This document shows, one piece after another, positions 1 through 12,521 of a stretch of 64,000 bases of DNA. The stretch is taken from the NCBI GenBank assembly GCA_963920525.1, contig OY986438.1:51673253-51737252 (forward strand), given 5' to 3'. A program made the translations under genes and the position numbers. The notes beneath the pieces are model-generated. The model saw only the letters and a list, made by a program, of their open reading frames with translations, made no database searches and had not been told where the DNA came from. The stretch's first letter is position 1. Each line of letters begins with the position of its first letter. The DNA comes from Dichetophora obliterata. Lineage: Eukaryota; Arthropoda; Insecta; Diptera; Sciomyzidae.

Positions 1-449
1 ACTGCCTTTAATTGAATTTCGCAGTTCAAGTTCATGTTTTTTGTTCAAAAAAGTATAGCTTAAAAACTAATTTCTGTGAAAACAATTTTTAAATATTTCA
101 AACCATTCCAAAGTTTTAGCCCAATTTAGCTTAAAACTAGTGCAATCCCCCGAAAAGTGGACGTAACTGAAGTGGCCATGCCCATTTTTAGTACAGTTAG
201 CGAAAGTAGCCATACAAAGTAAACTACCAAATTGTAGTCTTATACGACCAAAATCGTCTGAAATATAGTATTTTTTAAAAATAGTGGGCGTGAAAAGTAG
301 ACGTGGCAAATCTAACATAGCATATTACGAATAAGTTGAAATAACGAATCGTTTGATACCTATATCGTCTTAATCGGTTCAGTGGTTCTTGCGTGGTTGT
401 TAAACATCCGTGCATTATCACAACGCATTTATATATACGTTTGGATAGA
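1..449 (-). mobile_element. Helitron-family fragment, 5' end, running off the window
   Basis: On the minus strand this stretch begins near 449 with TCTATCCAAACG and an AT-rich TATATATAAA block, then the sequence read as 'agaaccactgaaccgatt'. This leader recurs at 57115-57510, 61547-62253 and elsewhere in the window. Blocks such as 'gtggcaaatctaacatagc' are shared with 57360 and 62100. A TC start followed by TATATATAAAA matches Helitron 5' ends. The 3' end lies outside the window. The flank 450-510 is also shared with 57511-57560, so this copy sits inside a larger duplicated repeat. No helicase coding sequence is visible, so it is non-autonomous or a remnant. Confidence 0.6.
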
Positions 450-545
450 CTAATACAACCTCAAGTGGGGAAAAGCTGGCTGGCAAGGCTGCAAAACATA
501 ATTTAGGCTTATAACTCCCCTCTAAACGTTTGCAAATGCCCATAT

Positions 546-622
546 GTCGGCCTTTGTAGTCTAGTGGTAAGTGTGCTAGACTATCAACCCAAAGGTCCCT
601 GGCTCGAGTCCGGGTGCGGACA
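546..622 (+). pseudogene. tRNA-like sequence (pseudo-tRNA)
   Basis: The stretch has an A-box-like 'tagtctagtggtaag' and, about 40 bases later, a B-box-like 'ggctcgagtcc' inside a 5-bp T-arm stem (CCTGG/CCGGG). The acceptor arms pair only partly and no good anticodon stem can be drawn, so I do not call a working tRNA or an anticodon. A similar sequence lies on the minus strand near 29000, also beside Helitron DNA. It could be a tRNA pseudogene or the head of a tRNA-derived SINE. Confidence 0.4.
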
Positions 623-1053
623 TGGTTCTTTTCACTTTCTTTGAATTATGGAAAAACTAAAAATCCACAACTTAATTGTAGAAAATGTGGAATTAAAGGA
701 CTGGAACACAACTAAGGGCTGGAAATGATTGCCGAGGTTAAGGCATAACAGTATCTTCGGTTAAAAGCAATTCAAATTGTCTTGCACGGTTGTTTCGTCT
801 AATCAATAATGCACGTATGGTTCCAATCAATTCCTCTAAATTAGCTATCCCTTTCTTTTCAGGTCAAAAACCAAACCTTGTTTGTATAAGGCGCATGCCT
901 TGGTTTTTTGATATATAAAAAAAATAAAATAAATATTACACCATGTTTGTGTGTACGACGAAAAAATAGATTGTTTCTGCTTTTAATTATACGCAAATAA
1001 TTAAGCCATTCGTCGTAAAAACAAACATCGTGTGATATGGGCCAAAGAAAATT

Positions 1054-1335
1054 GAAAGCAACTACACAATATGGCTGGCGTGTTATATTGAAAGAAGTTC
1101 TCGCGACAAAAAGAGGAAAGCTTTGCTTGCTGTTGTATTGTGCTGCTGGTTGAATGTAAGTATCAAATAAAAAGCGTGATTTTGTAATAATTAAACAATA
1201 AATTTTTCGAAAACCTTCGAAAGTCTAAATTATCATAGGAATTAAATAAAAAAAGAATTATCAAAATCGGTTACGCGGTTACCGAGTTTTTTCTGGATCG
1301 AATTTCGTGAGTCTGCTCTTATATTATAGTATTGA
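1054..1335 (-). mobile_element. Helitron 5'-end fragment
   Basis: This is homologous over about 280 bp to 59427-59703. Both contain 'gaggaaagctttg', 'tgctgctggttgaatgta' and 'tcggttacgcggttaccgag'-like blocks. The minus-strand 5' end is TC at 1335, preceded by A, followed by an AT-rich TATAATATAA stretch, as expected for Helitrons, which insert between A and T. The matching 3' ends of this family (ending ...gggtatttgCTAG) are probably those at 49372 and 55374. No coding capacity is seen. Confidence 0.5.
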
Positions 1336-1498
1336 TTTCTGAAACCACATCACTGACATAAAATAAGCGAAAACTGATACTGATCATTAACTCAACATTT
1401 TGTGAATCATATAGCAAAGATCATTTTAAGCAAACACTTGTGAAGCATTTAGGAAAGTTATTTTCAACAGACTGCAGCTATGCCGGTGAAAATATTAA

Positions 1499-1888
1499 GG
1501 ATATTCTCTATGTCTAGCATAATTGCATGAGAGCATGGATTGTAACAATCCTTTACTTAAATATCCAATGGATCAAGAGCGCCCTGTTGTACAAGCGTAG
1601 CATAGTAAAATCAACAGCTCAAAGAACTCTATAATTAGCTGCACTTCACGCTCATTTCACCTGCTGTTTGGCTGCTCTCGCATTCTCTTCTCTCTCATTA
1701 CAAATACAGGGTTGCATTTCATAAACTATGTTTCATAGCATCGCCGTATGCATGGGTATCAGTGTAGCATACTTAGGAAATATACTGCGGTTTTTTACTT
1801 GTATATTGTTGTTGCAGTGGTGCACGTATTGCATATTTCCTATTCTTGCATCGTGCAACGTTCATATCCTAGACATAGAGAATAACCC
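1499..1888. mobile_element. MITE with TAA target duplication (PIF/Harbinger type)
   Basis: The ends are inverted repeats: GGATATTCTCTATGTCTAG on the left, and its near-complement ending 'catagagaataaccc' on the right. TAA stands directly outside both ends (1496-1498 and 1889-1891). A 3-bp TWA duplication with G-rich termini is typical of PIF/Harbinger. The 390-bp body has no transposase and would need a helper. Confidence 0.6.
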
Positions 1889-2548
1889 TAATGTTGTAAA
1901 TTTGTGAAAACGTAATTTATATGTATTTTTTTTTTCAATAATAATAATAATAAAAAAAAAATTCAAAATGTATACACAACATAGTTTTCAGCAAAAGCCA
2001 AATTGAATATTTTTCGAAGATGAATTTTTTAACAGTTGAGTTTTTAAAAAATTTTCATAGTAAAAGTAACTTGTTCTATGCCCCAAACGGATGGGCGTTG
2101 CAGCTTGAAATTTTGCTAATACACTTCTTGAACAAAAAGAACATGATTAAAAGTAAAAAAAAAAATTGTTCGTGCCGCAGGAAAAACGTTGGTGCTGAAA
2201 GGATTAATTGATACATTTGACGCTGAATTGTTATTCAGAACAAGTGAATTTTTATTTTTAGTCAAGCCTTTAATTTTATTAGAGTTTCTGTGTATATCAC
2301 TAGTCGGCGTGACTTTTATGCTTTTAGAACTTTACCATCCACTTCTTGGATTACTTTTTTGGCTGACACCAGGTGGTGTGACAGAGTTTTTTATTTAAGC
2401 TTTGCTTGAAAACTAATATTATACTATAATTATGTGTGTGCCTGTTTCCCAAGTTATTAATAAGGTTAAAGATTTTAACCAAAAATAAAGATCCACTTCT
2501 TCTGGATAGCAATTCAGCATCATAATATTTCAGATGTGTTTACTTTAA

Positions 2549-4289
2549 GGGCCCAACCAAAATAGACGAAACGAGACGATAGCATTCTGACGAACGTCTG
2601 CACTCGTTACGGATGTTTACGGATTGAACCCAAAATGAAGCGATTTGCTCAACTCGTCTGAAACAGCTGATCAGTACACTCACAGAACTGGCGATGCTAT
2701 CAAAACTTCGCTTCTTCTAGCCGTAATATTACGGTTCTCAAAACATTTAATATGCGAGGATCTGACAACTTCCATAAGGGCTGTTAGATTCCTGTTTAAG
2801 AGATGCTCTGCCAGTTTTGACAACCTCACAGAAAGTTGTAAGAACTTTTAATGGTGAGAGGAATTCAGTTTTGACAGCGGAATTGTGGAGGGGTCATAAC
2901 AGCGCCTTTTGCGATGGTGAGAGGAATTCGGTTTTGACAGCCGAATTGTGGAGGGGTCATAACAGCGCCTTTTGCGATGGTGAGAGGAATTCAGTTTTGA
3001 CAGCGGAATTGTGGAGGGGTCATAGCAGCGCCTTTTGCAATGGTGAGAGGAATTCGGTCTTGACTGCCGAATTGTGGAGGGGTCATAACAGCACCTTTTG
3101 GAATGGTGAGAGGAATTCGGTTTTGATAGCCATAAATCCTTATATTGAGGTTGTCAGAATTTTTCTATTTAAGCTACTTACCTCTGCGCTTTTAAGGTTA
3201 TCACCAATTTCTTAATGCCGTTTGCTTAATAAAATTGTTATTTTAAAATATTTTTTAAATTTTTATTTCAAATCATTTGAAAAAATATTACTTTTTGATC
3301 AAATAAATATAAAATTTTAATTGTTTATAGAACTTTACAAACTATTTTTTTAACTTTTTTTATGGAACTTTAAAAATCCCATATTGTAAACGACAAACCA
3401 TTAGCATGCATCTGAAACATGCTTACAAATAGTTTTAGACAATGGAATTGTAAAATAGTCCATGCCTTTTTCAATATAATAGGCATAATATTTATTATCG
3501 AAGTAAAGCGTTTATCAAAGTAAATACTTTAACTTTAAAAACAATTTTTTTAATATTCGCCAACAAGCACGCTGCAAAGCCAAAACTAAAATGGAGAAAT
3601 TTGTCTTTTGTGGTTTTAGTATCTTCAGTAAAAGCGTGAAAACCGTATTGAGGCTACAATAGCCATATTGGAGTTTCTCTACACGCAAGATTTAAAAGTT
3701 GGTTGCAGTAACCACAATACTGAATGTATCACAACTGTAACCACAGATTTCATTTTCAAAAAACCGATCAACATTATTTATGTTTTTTTATATGATTATT
3801 GCAGATTCAATTAGGGCTATGAGAGCTCTCATAAAGTGCTTGCAATAAACTTTCAGCTAAGGTGACTTCATTTCATATATAATAACTCTAGTATGGCTAC
3901 TACAGCCTCATCTTTCTTATGGCAGCCGTGTACGAAATTCAATAATTCCCTGAGTGTAGGCAATCGAGTATTATTTATTTAATATGTATATTGCGCATTT
4001 TGTAATTTTTAATAAAGAATTGTGAAAAATTAGTGAAATAATGGCGAAATTGAAACAAATTGATGAAAATAAAATAAAAACGCACTCTGCACAGCTGTTG
4101 TTGATGAGTTGCTACGCTAGCAATTCGGTTCTTACGGAATAATACGTCTTGTCAAACTGTTTCATTTAGTTTCGTTTAGTTACGTTTGCTCATTTTATTT
4201 GTATTTATATTATTAAATATAATATGTATTTAACCGAACACTTACGTTTTTACTCGTTACGGAGCAAAACGTCTATTTTGGTTGGGCCC
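2549..4289. mobile_element. 1.7-kb non-autonomous TIR element, PIF/Harbinger type
   Basis: A 20-bp perfect terminal inverted repeat, GGGCCCAACCAAAATAGACG, bounds the element. TAA is duplicated outside it (2546-2548 and 4290-4292). The TWA duplication and G-rich TIR point to the PIF/Harbinger superfamily. I find no DDE or Myb-like protein inside. The left third carries a 63-bp minisatellite (2853-3131) and the rest is AT-rich. The unusual size for a MITE and the internal array suggest a derivative that captured and amplified a segment. Confidence 0.65.
2853..3131 (+). repeat. 63-bp minisatellite, about 4.4 units, open in one frame
   Basis: Units begin at 2853, 2916, 2979, 3042 and 3105 with 'ggtgagaggaattcrgttt' and differ by a few substitutions. 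Because 63 is a multiple of three, the frame from 2817 to 3215 stays open and would encode a repeated 21-residue unit (GERNSVLTAELWRGHNSAFC plus one residue). I do not recognise the peptide. Without a promoter or homologue, coding is unlikely. The array lies wholly inside the TIR element 2549-4289. Confidence 0.8.
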
Positions 4290-4292
4290 TAA

Positions 4293-6422
4293 CATGTGTC
4301 GAATCATATGCACGTAAAACAGTGTGTTGTCACAGCTGAATCACTCAGGACTACTGACGAGGAAATGTAGCTATTTCCGAAACAGGCTGTCTAGTCTGCT
4401 GTGTGATTAAATTCTACAGTTGTTGTTGTTTTTGTTGTTGTTCCTTTTTTTCATTAATTATTACTTGGCCTAAAGCTCAATATAACCTTTTAAAATCATG
4501 AAAAGGTCACAATTTTATTATAAATCTTTTATTTGGAAAATTATCGTTTTTTTGCAAATCTGCCGCACTTCGCTCTGAATGGTTAAACCCGCCCTTCAAA
4601 AAACCACGTTTATTGGGTTGGGTGATATGATTTAAAAAAAATAAATATCTATAAAAATAAAAAATATATTTATTGCTCTAGTTCTGTCAGAAATATTATA
4701 ATTTCAGTCTATTTAACCCATTCCCCTAAAAGTTTAAATCGATTAAAGTATTCATCATCACAATCACATATGTCCATCATAAGCAAACATCAACAGCAAT
4801 GAAAAGGACAGGGAATTCTTGAATTAATTTTGTGTCTGCAACACCCTGTAATCGCCAATTCCTCTCTCACTTGGACGCCAAATGTTCTAATTTACATGCC
4901 TTTGAGCTGATGTTGATTTTTAATTTAGATAAGTTTACATGGGCCAACTGGTCGGTGCGTCTCCTCCTCCTCCTCCTCCAATTGAGACTGCATCATCATA
5001 GCAGCTTGTACACGGTTGCCGCCTGTAAATCTGCCCAATCGTGTATGAATAAACCTTTTGTGTTGGCCAACATTGTTCGTGCTCGACATTAAAGGCGGCA
5101 GTTGTATGAAATTGAATTAAGATTTATTGAGCGCGAAGTCCTTTGTATTCTGTTTATGGTAATTAATTTATTTCATCATAGTTTCTGCACAATATTCAAA
5201 TATGAATGACATCTAATGCGATAGAAAAAAGTAATTCAACATACGATTAAAAATAAACACATGATTATTCAGAAGCAAAACTTTTATATGTATTATTGAG
5301 GGTAAAAACATTTTAAGGTTCTAATTCTATTTTAGCATCATCACTGCCAAAAACAAAATTATTTCAATGTGAAATTTGCAGTGTTAATTTAATATAACTT
5401 TTTAAATACGTTTTTAAGGAGCTAGTATAATGTAATTTAGACATTTTTTCTTGTTTTTGTAGCTTAATTGTTTAATTCAAAAATGAAAAATAATGTTACT
5501 GCCTTGAACAATGATGATCAAAATAACCAAGTTTTAAAGTTTCGCAATTATTTAAGAAATATGCACTCTTTATGTTCTGTACGTAAATCATTATTATGTC
5601 ATTATTAGGTCATTTTATAAAAAAAAATTCAGCGAAATCAATGAATTGCCTGTAAAATATTAACAAATTCAAAAAGGATTTTTGCATTTGTTTGGTTCGA
5701 ATCAGAGTAAATTTATAGCAGAGGTTTAATTCGGTGGAGGACATAAAGAAAAGGACAGAAGGTCCATGTGCATTATGTCCGCTCCAAGCTCAATTTCCTT
5801 TTTCTTGATGATTCGCCATTGTTGGAGCGCGCGAGCGAAGCTCCCATGGAACAGCTTGCTTCAAAAATGTTAAACAGAGCATATCTTCTAAATGGGTTGA
5901 CCGATTTAAAAATTTTTGTTCTAAACTGTTTTACGCCTCTAAAATTATTTCCTAACGAAGGCAAAATTTTGAAATTCTATTTAGTTTATAAGTTAGTTAA
6001 AAAATATTTCTATATGTTTTGTTGTTGCTGTTGTTCCCTGAATTCACTTTACTTCTAGCTTATTGCTTCTTATTGCTTTTGTTGTGCAAACAAAACAAAT
6101 GTATGTGTCTGTCAAAAAACTGATCGACTCTACTGTCTGTCAAAAAACTGATAGAATATTTCGCATAAATTTTTATTAATTGATTATTCATTTGGCGTTT
6201 TTGTACCTTTTGTATGGTAAGTAAAAATATTAATAAAAAACAAAACAAATACATATACAGAGCAGGGTTGATAAATGACGTCTTCATTTTGGTATACAAA
6301 TTTAGAATAAATTGTACTAAATGAAAAAAAAAGTATGGAATACATTTTGTTGTATTAACTTTGTCACTGCGTTTGTAACGGTGATAAAGAGGGGCTTCAA
6401 GTATAGAGAAGTATATATACAA
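4293..6422. other. No gene recognised; AT-rich DNA with short simple repeats
   Basis: This stretch contains a (TTG)n-like tract near 4424, a (CTC)6 tract at 4961-4979 and a small inverted repeat near 5740-5795 ('ggacataa'/'ttatgtcc'). Short open frames here lack any recognisable domain. The segment 4830-5100 is less AT-rich and looks more like single-copy sequence, but I cannot assign a function. Confidence 0.5.
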
Positions 6423-6990
6423 GACCGTCCCACTTTTTCAACGTTTTCCGAAAAGTTCCCGGGACACGTTGATTTCTGATTCTACTCCTAAAAACATTAA
6501 TTTTGGTATATAAGACTTTAATATTAACTAACGGTAAAAAATCATTTTTTCGAAAAAGCAAGAAATTTCTTTTTCAGTATTTTGCATACAACTATGAAAA
6601 TAATGGAAGAATTTTTATCAATTTCTTATTATTTAAAAGCTAATAGAGTTTTCCATCTTATGCTGTTAGAACAATTGCATTTTGTTCAGAAATTTTTTTT
6701 TTAAAAAATTCTGCAAATTGAAATTTTGATTAAAATCTTTTCGAAAGTTTGATAACTTCAACTCACATTACCTTGCGTAAATTTCCTAATTTGAGGAATC
6801 TTACAGCAAAAATTATGATGTATAATTCGAAGATATATGATACGGTATTTTTACCAAAAGACAACACAACTGTACAGTGAATTTTTTTCGATAAAAATTA
6901 GATTTTATTTTTTATAAAACGAAGCTATATAAGTATTTATGTTAATAACCATTATAAAAAAATTATACGACATTAGTTTAAGTTGCGAAG
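6423..6990 (-). repeat. Dispersed repeat family A, copy 1
   Basis: Read on the minus strand, this matches 26155-26752 and the two halves 8256-8298 plus 12746-13256. Shared blocks in order are 'atgtcgtataattt', 'acataaatacttat', 'gttgaagttatcaaa', 'gaatcagaaatcaac' and a terminal 'gggacggtcta'. Copies are about 0.57-0.6 kb and diverged by many substitutions and small indels. There is no coding capacity. Termini are not clean enough to class it. Confidence 0.65.
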
Positions 6991-8255
6991 TATTGTACGT
7001 TTTCTGTTGTCCGGATGATTTTTATTGTAATGTTCAATTACTTAAATAACACAATTTTGCTGTCCTGGATCCATTGTCTACGTATTATTTACCATATTTA
7101 GAAGCCCTATATCTCTTTCTGCTGGATCATTTAAAATAGTTACATTTTTAAAAATTTTTTAATATCCAAAAACTTTCATTCGTGCTCCACAAGGAAGGAT
7201 GCAGCTCAATAAATTTCTTACAAGAAAAAATATTGAAAAACTGTATAGTATAGTAAAGCCAGTGAAGGTCTCAAAGGCCAACTCATAGCAGAAAAGCTGT
7301 ATAACAACAAAAAAATAACAGAAGAATGCAATAAAATGCATCGTAATGCTGAGAATATTCTAGGGTTATTCACAATCCAGTGCAAATGGTCTTGCACCAT
7401 ATCATTTGCAAAATGGTGAAATATATATTTACTCTACACTGAGAAAATAAAAAGGAATGCAGTTACTACGCTATTGCATATATACAACACTAAAATCCAT
7501 AGCTAAGATTTACTATACATTGCAATACTATATTGTAAGCTGACTGCTGATTATAAAAAAAAAGTAAAGGCGAAAAAAACTAATGTGGAAGATAAGCGAA
7601 TAAAAAAAACCAATTAATTTTGTTTAAAAAATTTTTCGACATGAAATTGAGTTTAGCGAAATTTCCAGAGGAAAATAGTTTTGCTTTTCATCAATAAGCT
7701 GTGAATTTCACAATTTGCAACAACTATAGCAAATTATATCAAAAAGACCGTTCACAATTGATAGGAAATTTTTAAAAATATTTACAAAAGCACATATTTC
7801 CAAAATACACGAGATTGTGAATTACCCTATTAAAAAAAGAAGAGCATTAGGGTTCGTGCTTTTGTAAGATTGTTGTTGTTTCGAAGAATTATCAATATCA
7901 GATCAATAGCATAAATTCCGTTGTCACAAGAAAGAATGACTAAACTCAAGCTATCGTAAAAAAGCGATACGCTATTTTCTTTATTGCCAATCTTTGCAAG
8001 GATGCAGGAGAAAACTTTTTACACATAATAGAGTAACACTTATGTTTGCACATATTTCGTTTGTAACGGATCATATATTTCGGGAAAAAGGTCAGTGTTA
8101 GTGCAATAAAAATATAGATTTTTCCGAAACTTTGAGTTTAGTAAGTATTCCTCGTGACCACAAAAATAGTCATTAAAATAATTGCACATTACAAAAATAA
8201 AGTTGAATGTCTTGCAATTAAAGCTAATATCATATACATATATCTTTTACATACA
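6991..8255. other. No gene recognised; AT-rich DNA
   Basis: Only short open frames without domains are present. A 'cactgagaaaa' motif at about 7437, also seen near 20483, resembles ends of some fly MITEs, but I could not find a matching inverted end here. Confidence 0.4.
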
Positions 8256-8298
8256 TGTAGCTACGTTTAATAAAAATAAAATTGAATTTTTTTTCAGT
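8256..8298 (+). repeat. Dispersed repeat family A, copy 2, left part
   Basis: The block 'gctacgtttaataaaaat' followed by 'aaaattgaatttttttt' matches 26213-26250 nearly exactly. In the uninterrupted copy, the sequence continues into what is found here only from about 12746 onwards. The CR1-type LINE 8299-12745 therefore split this copy. Confidence 0.65.
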
Positions 8299-8724
8299 TG
8301 ATCTCGTCATATAGCCGGTGACGGTCATTTATATTGTGTTATTGTTTTTGTTATTGTATTTTGTTTATATCGGTTTTATTAATCTCCGTGTGTGCTGTTT
8401 TGTGTTTGAAAATTATTTTTAGTGTTAATAAAGTGAAGTTCCTTTTTTTAATGGTGTAGTATATTAATTTTTTTTAATGTTTATTGTGGTACATATATCG
8501 TTTTATTTCTCATCGTAGTTTGATAGTTGAGCTGCTGCTTAAGTATATACTTTTTTCTTTCTCTTTTTTTTGCGTTCCTCTTTGTGCTTTATTTGTTTAT
8601 TTGCACAAACTAAGCACAGCGAATTGTTGCAGTTGCTTTTAAACTGTAACATTTTATATTAACCCATTTGCACTTAGTGGACATTATTTTGCACACATAT
8701 AATTTTTAACTTTATTTTTTCGCT

Positions 8725-9651
8725 ATGGAATATTTTTCCGTAGAAAATTTTGCTGCTTGTTCTTTAGACGAGCTTTGCAAAAGTCAAAACATTCTGAACC
8801 GTATGTTCAGTTGTTCTGGCCCATGTGGGCGTTTGTTCCATACTTCATGTGCTGGGATCTCTAAGTCGTGTCTTGATGATTTAATCTCACCACGATCAGG
8901 TCTTCGCTGGTATTGTGCTTCGTGCAGGGTTCTTTCACCAGATGAGTTTTTCTCAAAAATTAAGCTTTTCGGTGATAGTCTTAATGCTTTAAATAACAAT
9001 TTTAAAGAAATTGTTACATTTTTTAATGAAGTAAGCACCTCACCTACTAGCACTAGCATTTATGATGAAAAGTCTTCATCGGTAAATATTTCGACCGCAT
9101 TGTCTCAGACTCTTCCAGCCTGTTCTTCTGAGACTCAAATCATTTCATCTAATAAAGACCTAAATATTTCGAAAAAAGAGAGAAATAATTCAAAAAATAA
9201 AAATAATAAGCGGCGTATGACGCTTCCAGCCACTTTAGAAACGAAGCAGATCTCGGCTAAACCAGTGTTTACGCCAGTGAAAATGGATAATACAGTTATC
9301 ACTCCATCTCCTCACTGACATAACTAATGAGCGCAATAGTTCATTAAATTTAAGAGCGTTGTCGAGGAAAAAAAAGTTTTCATTTCACGCCTTCAGCCCG
9401 ACACAACAAGTGAAAATGTATTGACGTTTGTCAAACATAATCGTTTAGTAAGTCAGACTGCTTTCTGCTCATGCAAAAAAATTGGCAATAAACCGTCCCA
9501 CGCATCATTTATTCTCACAGTAGCTGCTGAAGAGTTTGCAACTGTTCTGAGCTCTAATCTGTGGGCTGATAATATCTTTGTTTCTGAGTTTAAGCCTAAA
9601 CACAGGTCTAGAAGGACGAATAATATCACCAGTCAGACCCAAAAAAACTAA
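8725..9651 (+). pseudogene. LINE ORF1, PHD-finger nucleic-acid-binding protein, two frameshifts
   Basis: The open frame starts at ATG 8725 and runs 197 codons to TGA at 9316-9318. Residues 30-67 carry a PHD-like cysteine/histidine set: C30, C34, H39, C42, W62, C64, C67. The first zinc pair (C12, C18) is oddly spaced. A Ser/Asn/Lys-rich linker follows. Homologous-looking sequence then continues in the +2 frame (about 9302-9370) and returns to the first frame after an A-run at 9370-9378. From there it encodes a C-terminal domain ending at 9651, with the 'SRLxPDTT' and 'W...F.SEFKP' pattern found in ORF1 proteins of jockey/CR1-type LINEs. ORF1 would bind element RNA in the ribonucleoprotein. Two compensating indels make this copy non-functional unless they are sequencing errors in homopolymers. 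Confidence 0.7.
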
Positions 9652-12521
9652 ATAGGCTTTCCCTTTACTATCAAAATGTAAGGGGATTGCGTTCATAGAC
9701 GCGCGACATTTTTTTGTCAACTCAGAATTTTTCTGAAGATATTATCGCGTTAACTGAAACTTGGTTGAACGGAGGAATTACTGACTTAGAACTGTTTGAC
9801 AATAGTTTTGAAGTATATAGGAAGGACAGACACGCTGACAATAATTCTGCAGTTGGTGGTGGTGTCCTATTAGCTGTAAGGAACTCCTGTGTTAGTTCCT
9901 TTATTGATATGCCCTGCTCTGCTAATATCGAACTTATATGCGTTAAGGTTGTACATTGCAATTCAAATGTATTTGTTATTAATGCATACGTTCCTCCCAA
10001 GAGCAGTGTAGAGGTCTATGCAAGCCTTGCGGATTGCATAGAATTTATATTAAATATACTTGACGTTAATGACGACATTTTATTGTTGGGCGATTTTAAT
10101 TTGCCTGACTTAAAATGGCATTCTTCTGACGATGAAACACATTTTTGTGCATCTAATTCGAAGACACGCCAAGAACATATATTTGTTGACAATATATGTT
10201 CTGACTTACAACAAGTTAGTTGTATTTATAATAGTCTGGAAAGGCTGCTTGACCTAGTCTTAACTACAGACAGTAACAATGTCATTGTTCATAAGGCACT
10301 TCATGCTTTGACTACTATTGATAATTACCATCCACCTTTGAGTATTTGGTATAAATCCGATAGGGAGAATATGGTAAATTCAAGCTCTGTTGACACAGTT
10401 TATGAATTCAATTTCAAAAAAGCTGATTTCTTGGGGTTGAATCATTTACTTTATAGTAAATTAAATATAATTACAGAGTACATAAATAATAATAGTCTTA
10501 ATAGTTCAATAAATTTTTTCTATACGGAGATCTTTGCTATGTTTTCTCAGTCTGTACCATATAGTCTCAAATTTGCGAAAAATTCTGCGTACCCTTGGTA
10601 CACAAAGGATTTAAAGACTCTTCGCAACAATAGGAATAGGGCATGGAAGAAATATGTTTGTAGTTTTAACTCAAACGACCTAGAAGCATACAAACGTTTG
10701 TTTCTGGAATTTGAGAATTGCTCAGCTGCATTATATAATGAGTATTTGGATAATATGAAGCTGAGTATTTTGTCTGATCCAAGAAAATTTTGGGGATTTA
10801 TTAATGTTAAGAAGAAAACTGATGGATTTCCTTCTTCTTTCAAACTTCAGGATGGATTTACTGACGATTCCACCATTATTTGTGGCTTATTTGCCAATCT
10901 TTTTAAAGAATCATTTTGTTCAGATTCTTTTAATCCTGATTTAGCATATTTTGATTATATGAACAACGCATCCAGAGTTTCTTTGGGGCATATATCTTTT
11001 ACCTCAGAGGATATTTTTAAGTATATTGAATCAATCGATGAGGATTTTAACGCTGGACCAGATGGAATTCCTGCCGCAGTGTTAAAACAATGCGGCTCCA
11101 TTTTATGTCAGCCACTTTCGTTACTTTTTAATAAATCAATTAATGAAAGTAATTTTCCTCTTTTTTGGAAAAAATCTTATATCAGTCCTATTTACAAAAA
11201 AGGTTGCAGGAATGACGTCACTAATTATAGGCCTATCGCTAAATTGTCTTCGATTCCTAAACTTTTTGAGCGAATAGTGTACGATCGAGTGAAAATTCAC
11301 TGTGGGCAAGTCATGACAACTCGTCAGCATGGTTTTGTTGCTGGCAGATCCACTGTGTCTAATCTCCTTGATTTCACTACATTCTGCTTAAAATCTATTG
11401 ATTCTGGTAGCCAGGTCGATTGTATTTACACTGACTTTAGCAAAGCTTTTGATAAATTACCACATAATCTAATTTTATTTAAACTTAAATTAATGGGATT
11501 TCCACAATATTTTGTAAACTGGATCAAATCGTATTTGATGGAGCGATCTTATCAAATACGGTTCCGAGGCGTGTTGTCTTCTGAATTTGTTGCAGAATCG
11601 GGTGTTCCTCAAGGAAGCCACCTGGGTCCACTTCTGTTTATTTTGGCAATTAATGATGTTACCCACGTCATCAAACACTCTCATTTGCTTATTTATGCAG
11701 ATGATATGAAAATATACAAAACAATTGATTCTAAGGACAATTCAGACCTGCTCCAGTCAGACTTGAACTCCTTTGAGGTTTGGTGTTCTAAAAATAACAT
11801 GTTTTTAAATCCAGATAAATGCCAAACTATGACCTTTTCGCGTAAAAGGACCAATTTTATTTTTGATTACAAAATTAAAGATACTGCTTTAAGTCGTGTA
11901 ACTACCGTCAAAGACCTTGGTATATGCATGGATTCTAAATTGTCGTTTAACATGCATATTGACACAATTTGTAAAAAAGCGTCTTCTATGCTTGGTTTTA
12001 TAAAACGGTGGGCCAAAGAGTTTGATAGCTTAATAACAACTACAACTCTGTATTATTCAATCGTCCGTCCTCACTTGGAGTACGCAAGTCAAGTATGGTC
12101 CCCACATTACAATGTGCATGTTGATCGTATAGAAATAATTCAAAAAAGTTTTGTTCGGTTTGCTCTAAGAGGCTTGAGTGGAACTGACACATTTAACCTT
12201 CCTCCATATGAGGATCGTTTGAAATTATTAAAAATGCAATCTTTAAGTGAGAGAAGAAAATCTGCTGATATCGTCTACTTACACCAACTCATAACTGGTG
12301 TATTCGACTCTCCAGAGCTTCTTTCTCTTATAAAATTTAACAATAACCGTAGAAGCAGTAGAAACTCTAACAACTTGATTTATTTACCATTTAGTAGAAC
12401 AAATTATATGTTAACTGCTCCATTAAATCGCATGAGTACCTTTGTTAACAACTGTAACGTGTTTGATGTTAACTTGTCGAAAGGTCAACTCAAAAGTAGA
12501 TTGAAAACTAATGAAGGATAA
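9645..12521 (+). pseudogene. LINE ORF2: AP-type endonuclease and reverse transcriptase, one amber codon
   Basis: The frame overlaps the ORF1 stop by a few bases and shows the usual start of the endonuclease (YYQNVRGLRS), directly followed by TAG at 9696-9698 where most relatives have Lys. After that the frame is open for 935 codons. Numbered from 9714: endonuclease motifs ETWL (about 15), GDFN (126) and a late His in 'NYHPPL' (about 203). Reverse transcriptase motifs are 'NYRPIAKLSS' (about 505), 'TDFSKAFDKLPH' (about 575), 'GVPQGSHLGPLLF' (about 632) and the catalytic YADD (661). A thumb region with 'YYSIVRPHLEYASQVWSP' follows. The protein nicks target DNA and copies element RNA there. Apart from the amber codon nothing essential seems missing, so read-through or a sequencing error would leave a full enzyme. 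Confidence 0.85.

Noticed and set aside
546..622. A functional tRNA gene
   Set aside because: A- and B-box and T-arm are present, but acceptor pairing is poor and no anticodon stem forms.
2020..2398. Two overlapping small open frames as a gene
   Set aside because: Short, AT-driven, with no domain, no splice logic and no conserved motif.
7437..7447. 'cactgagaaaa' as the end of a MITE (also at 20483)
   Set aside because: No matching inverted end or target duplication was found within a plausible distance.
9370..9378. Programmed ribosomal frameshift at the A-run in LINE ORF1
   Set aside because: Two indels in opposite sense restore the frame and no slippery-site structure is evident. Mutation or sequencing error is simpler.
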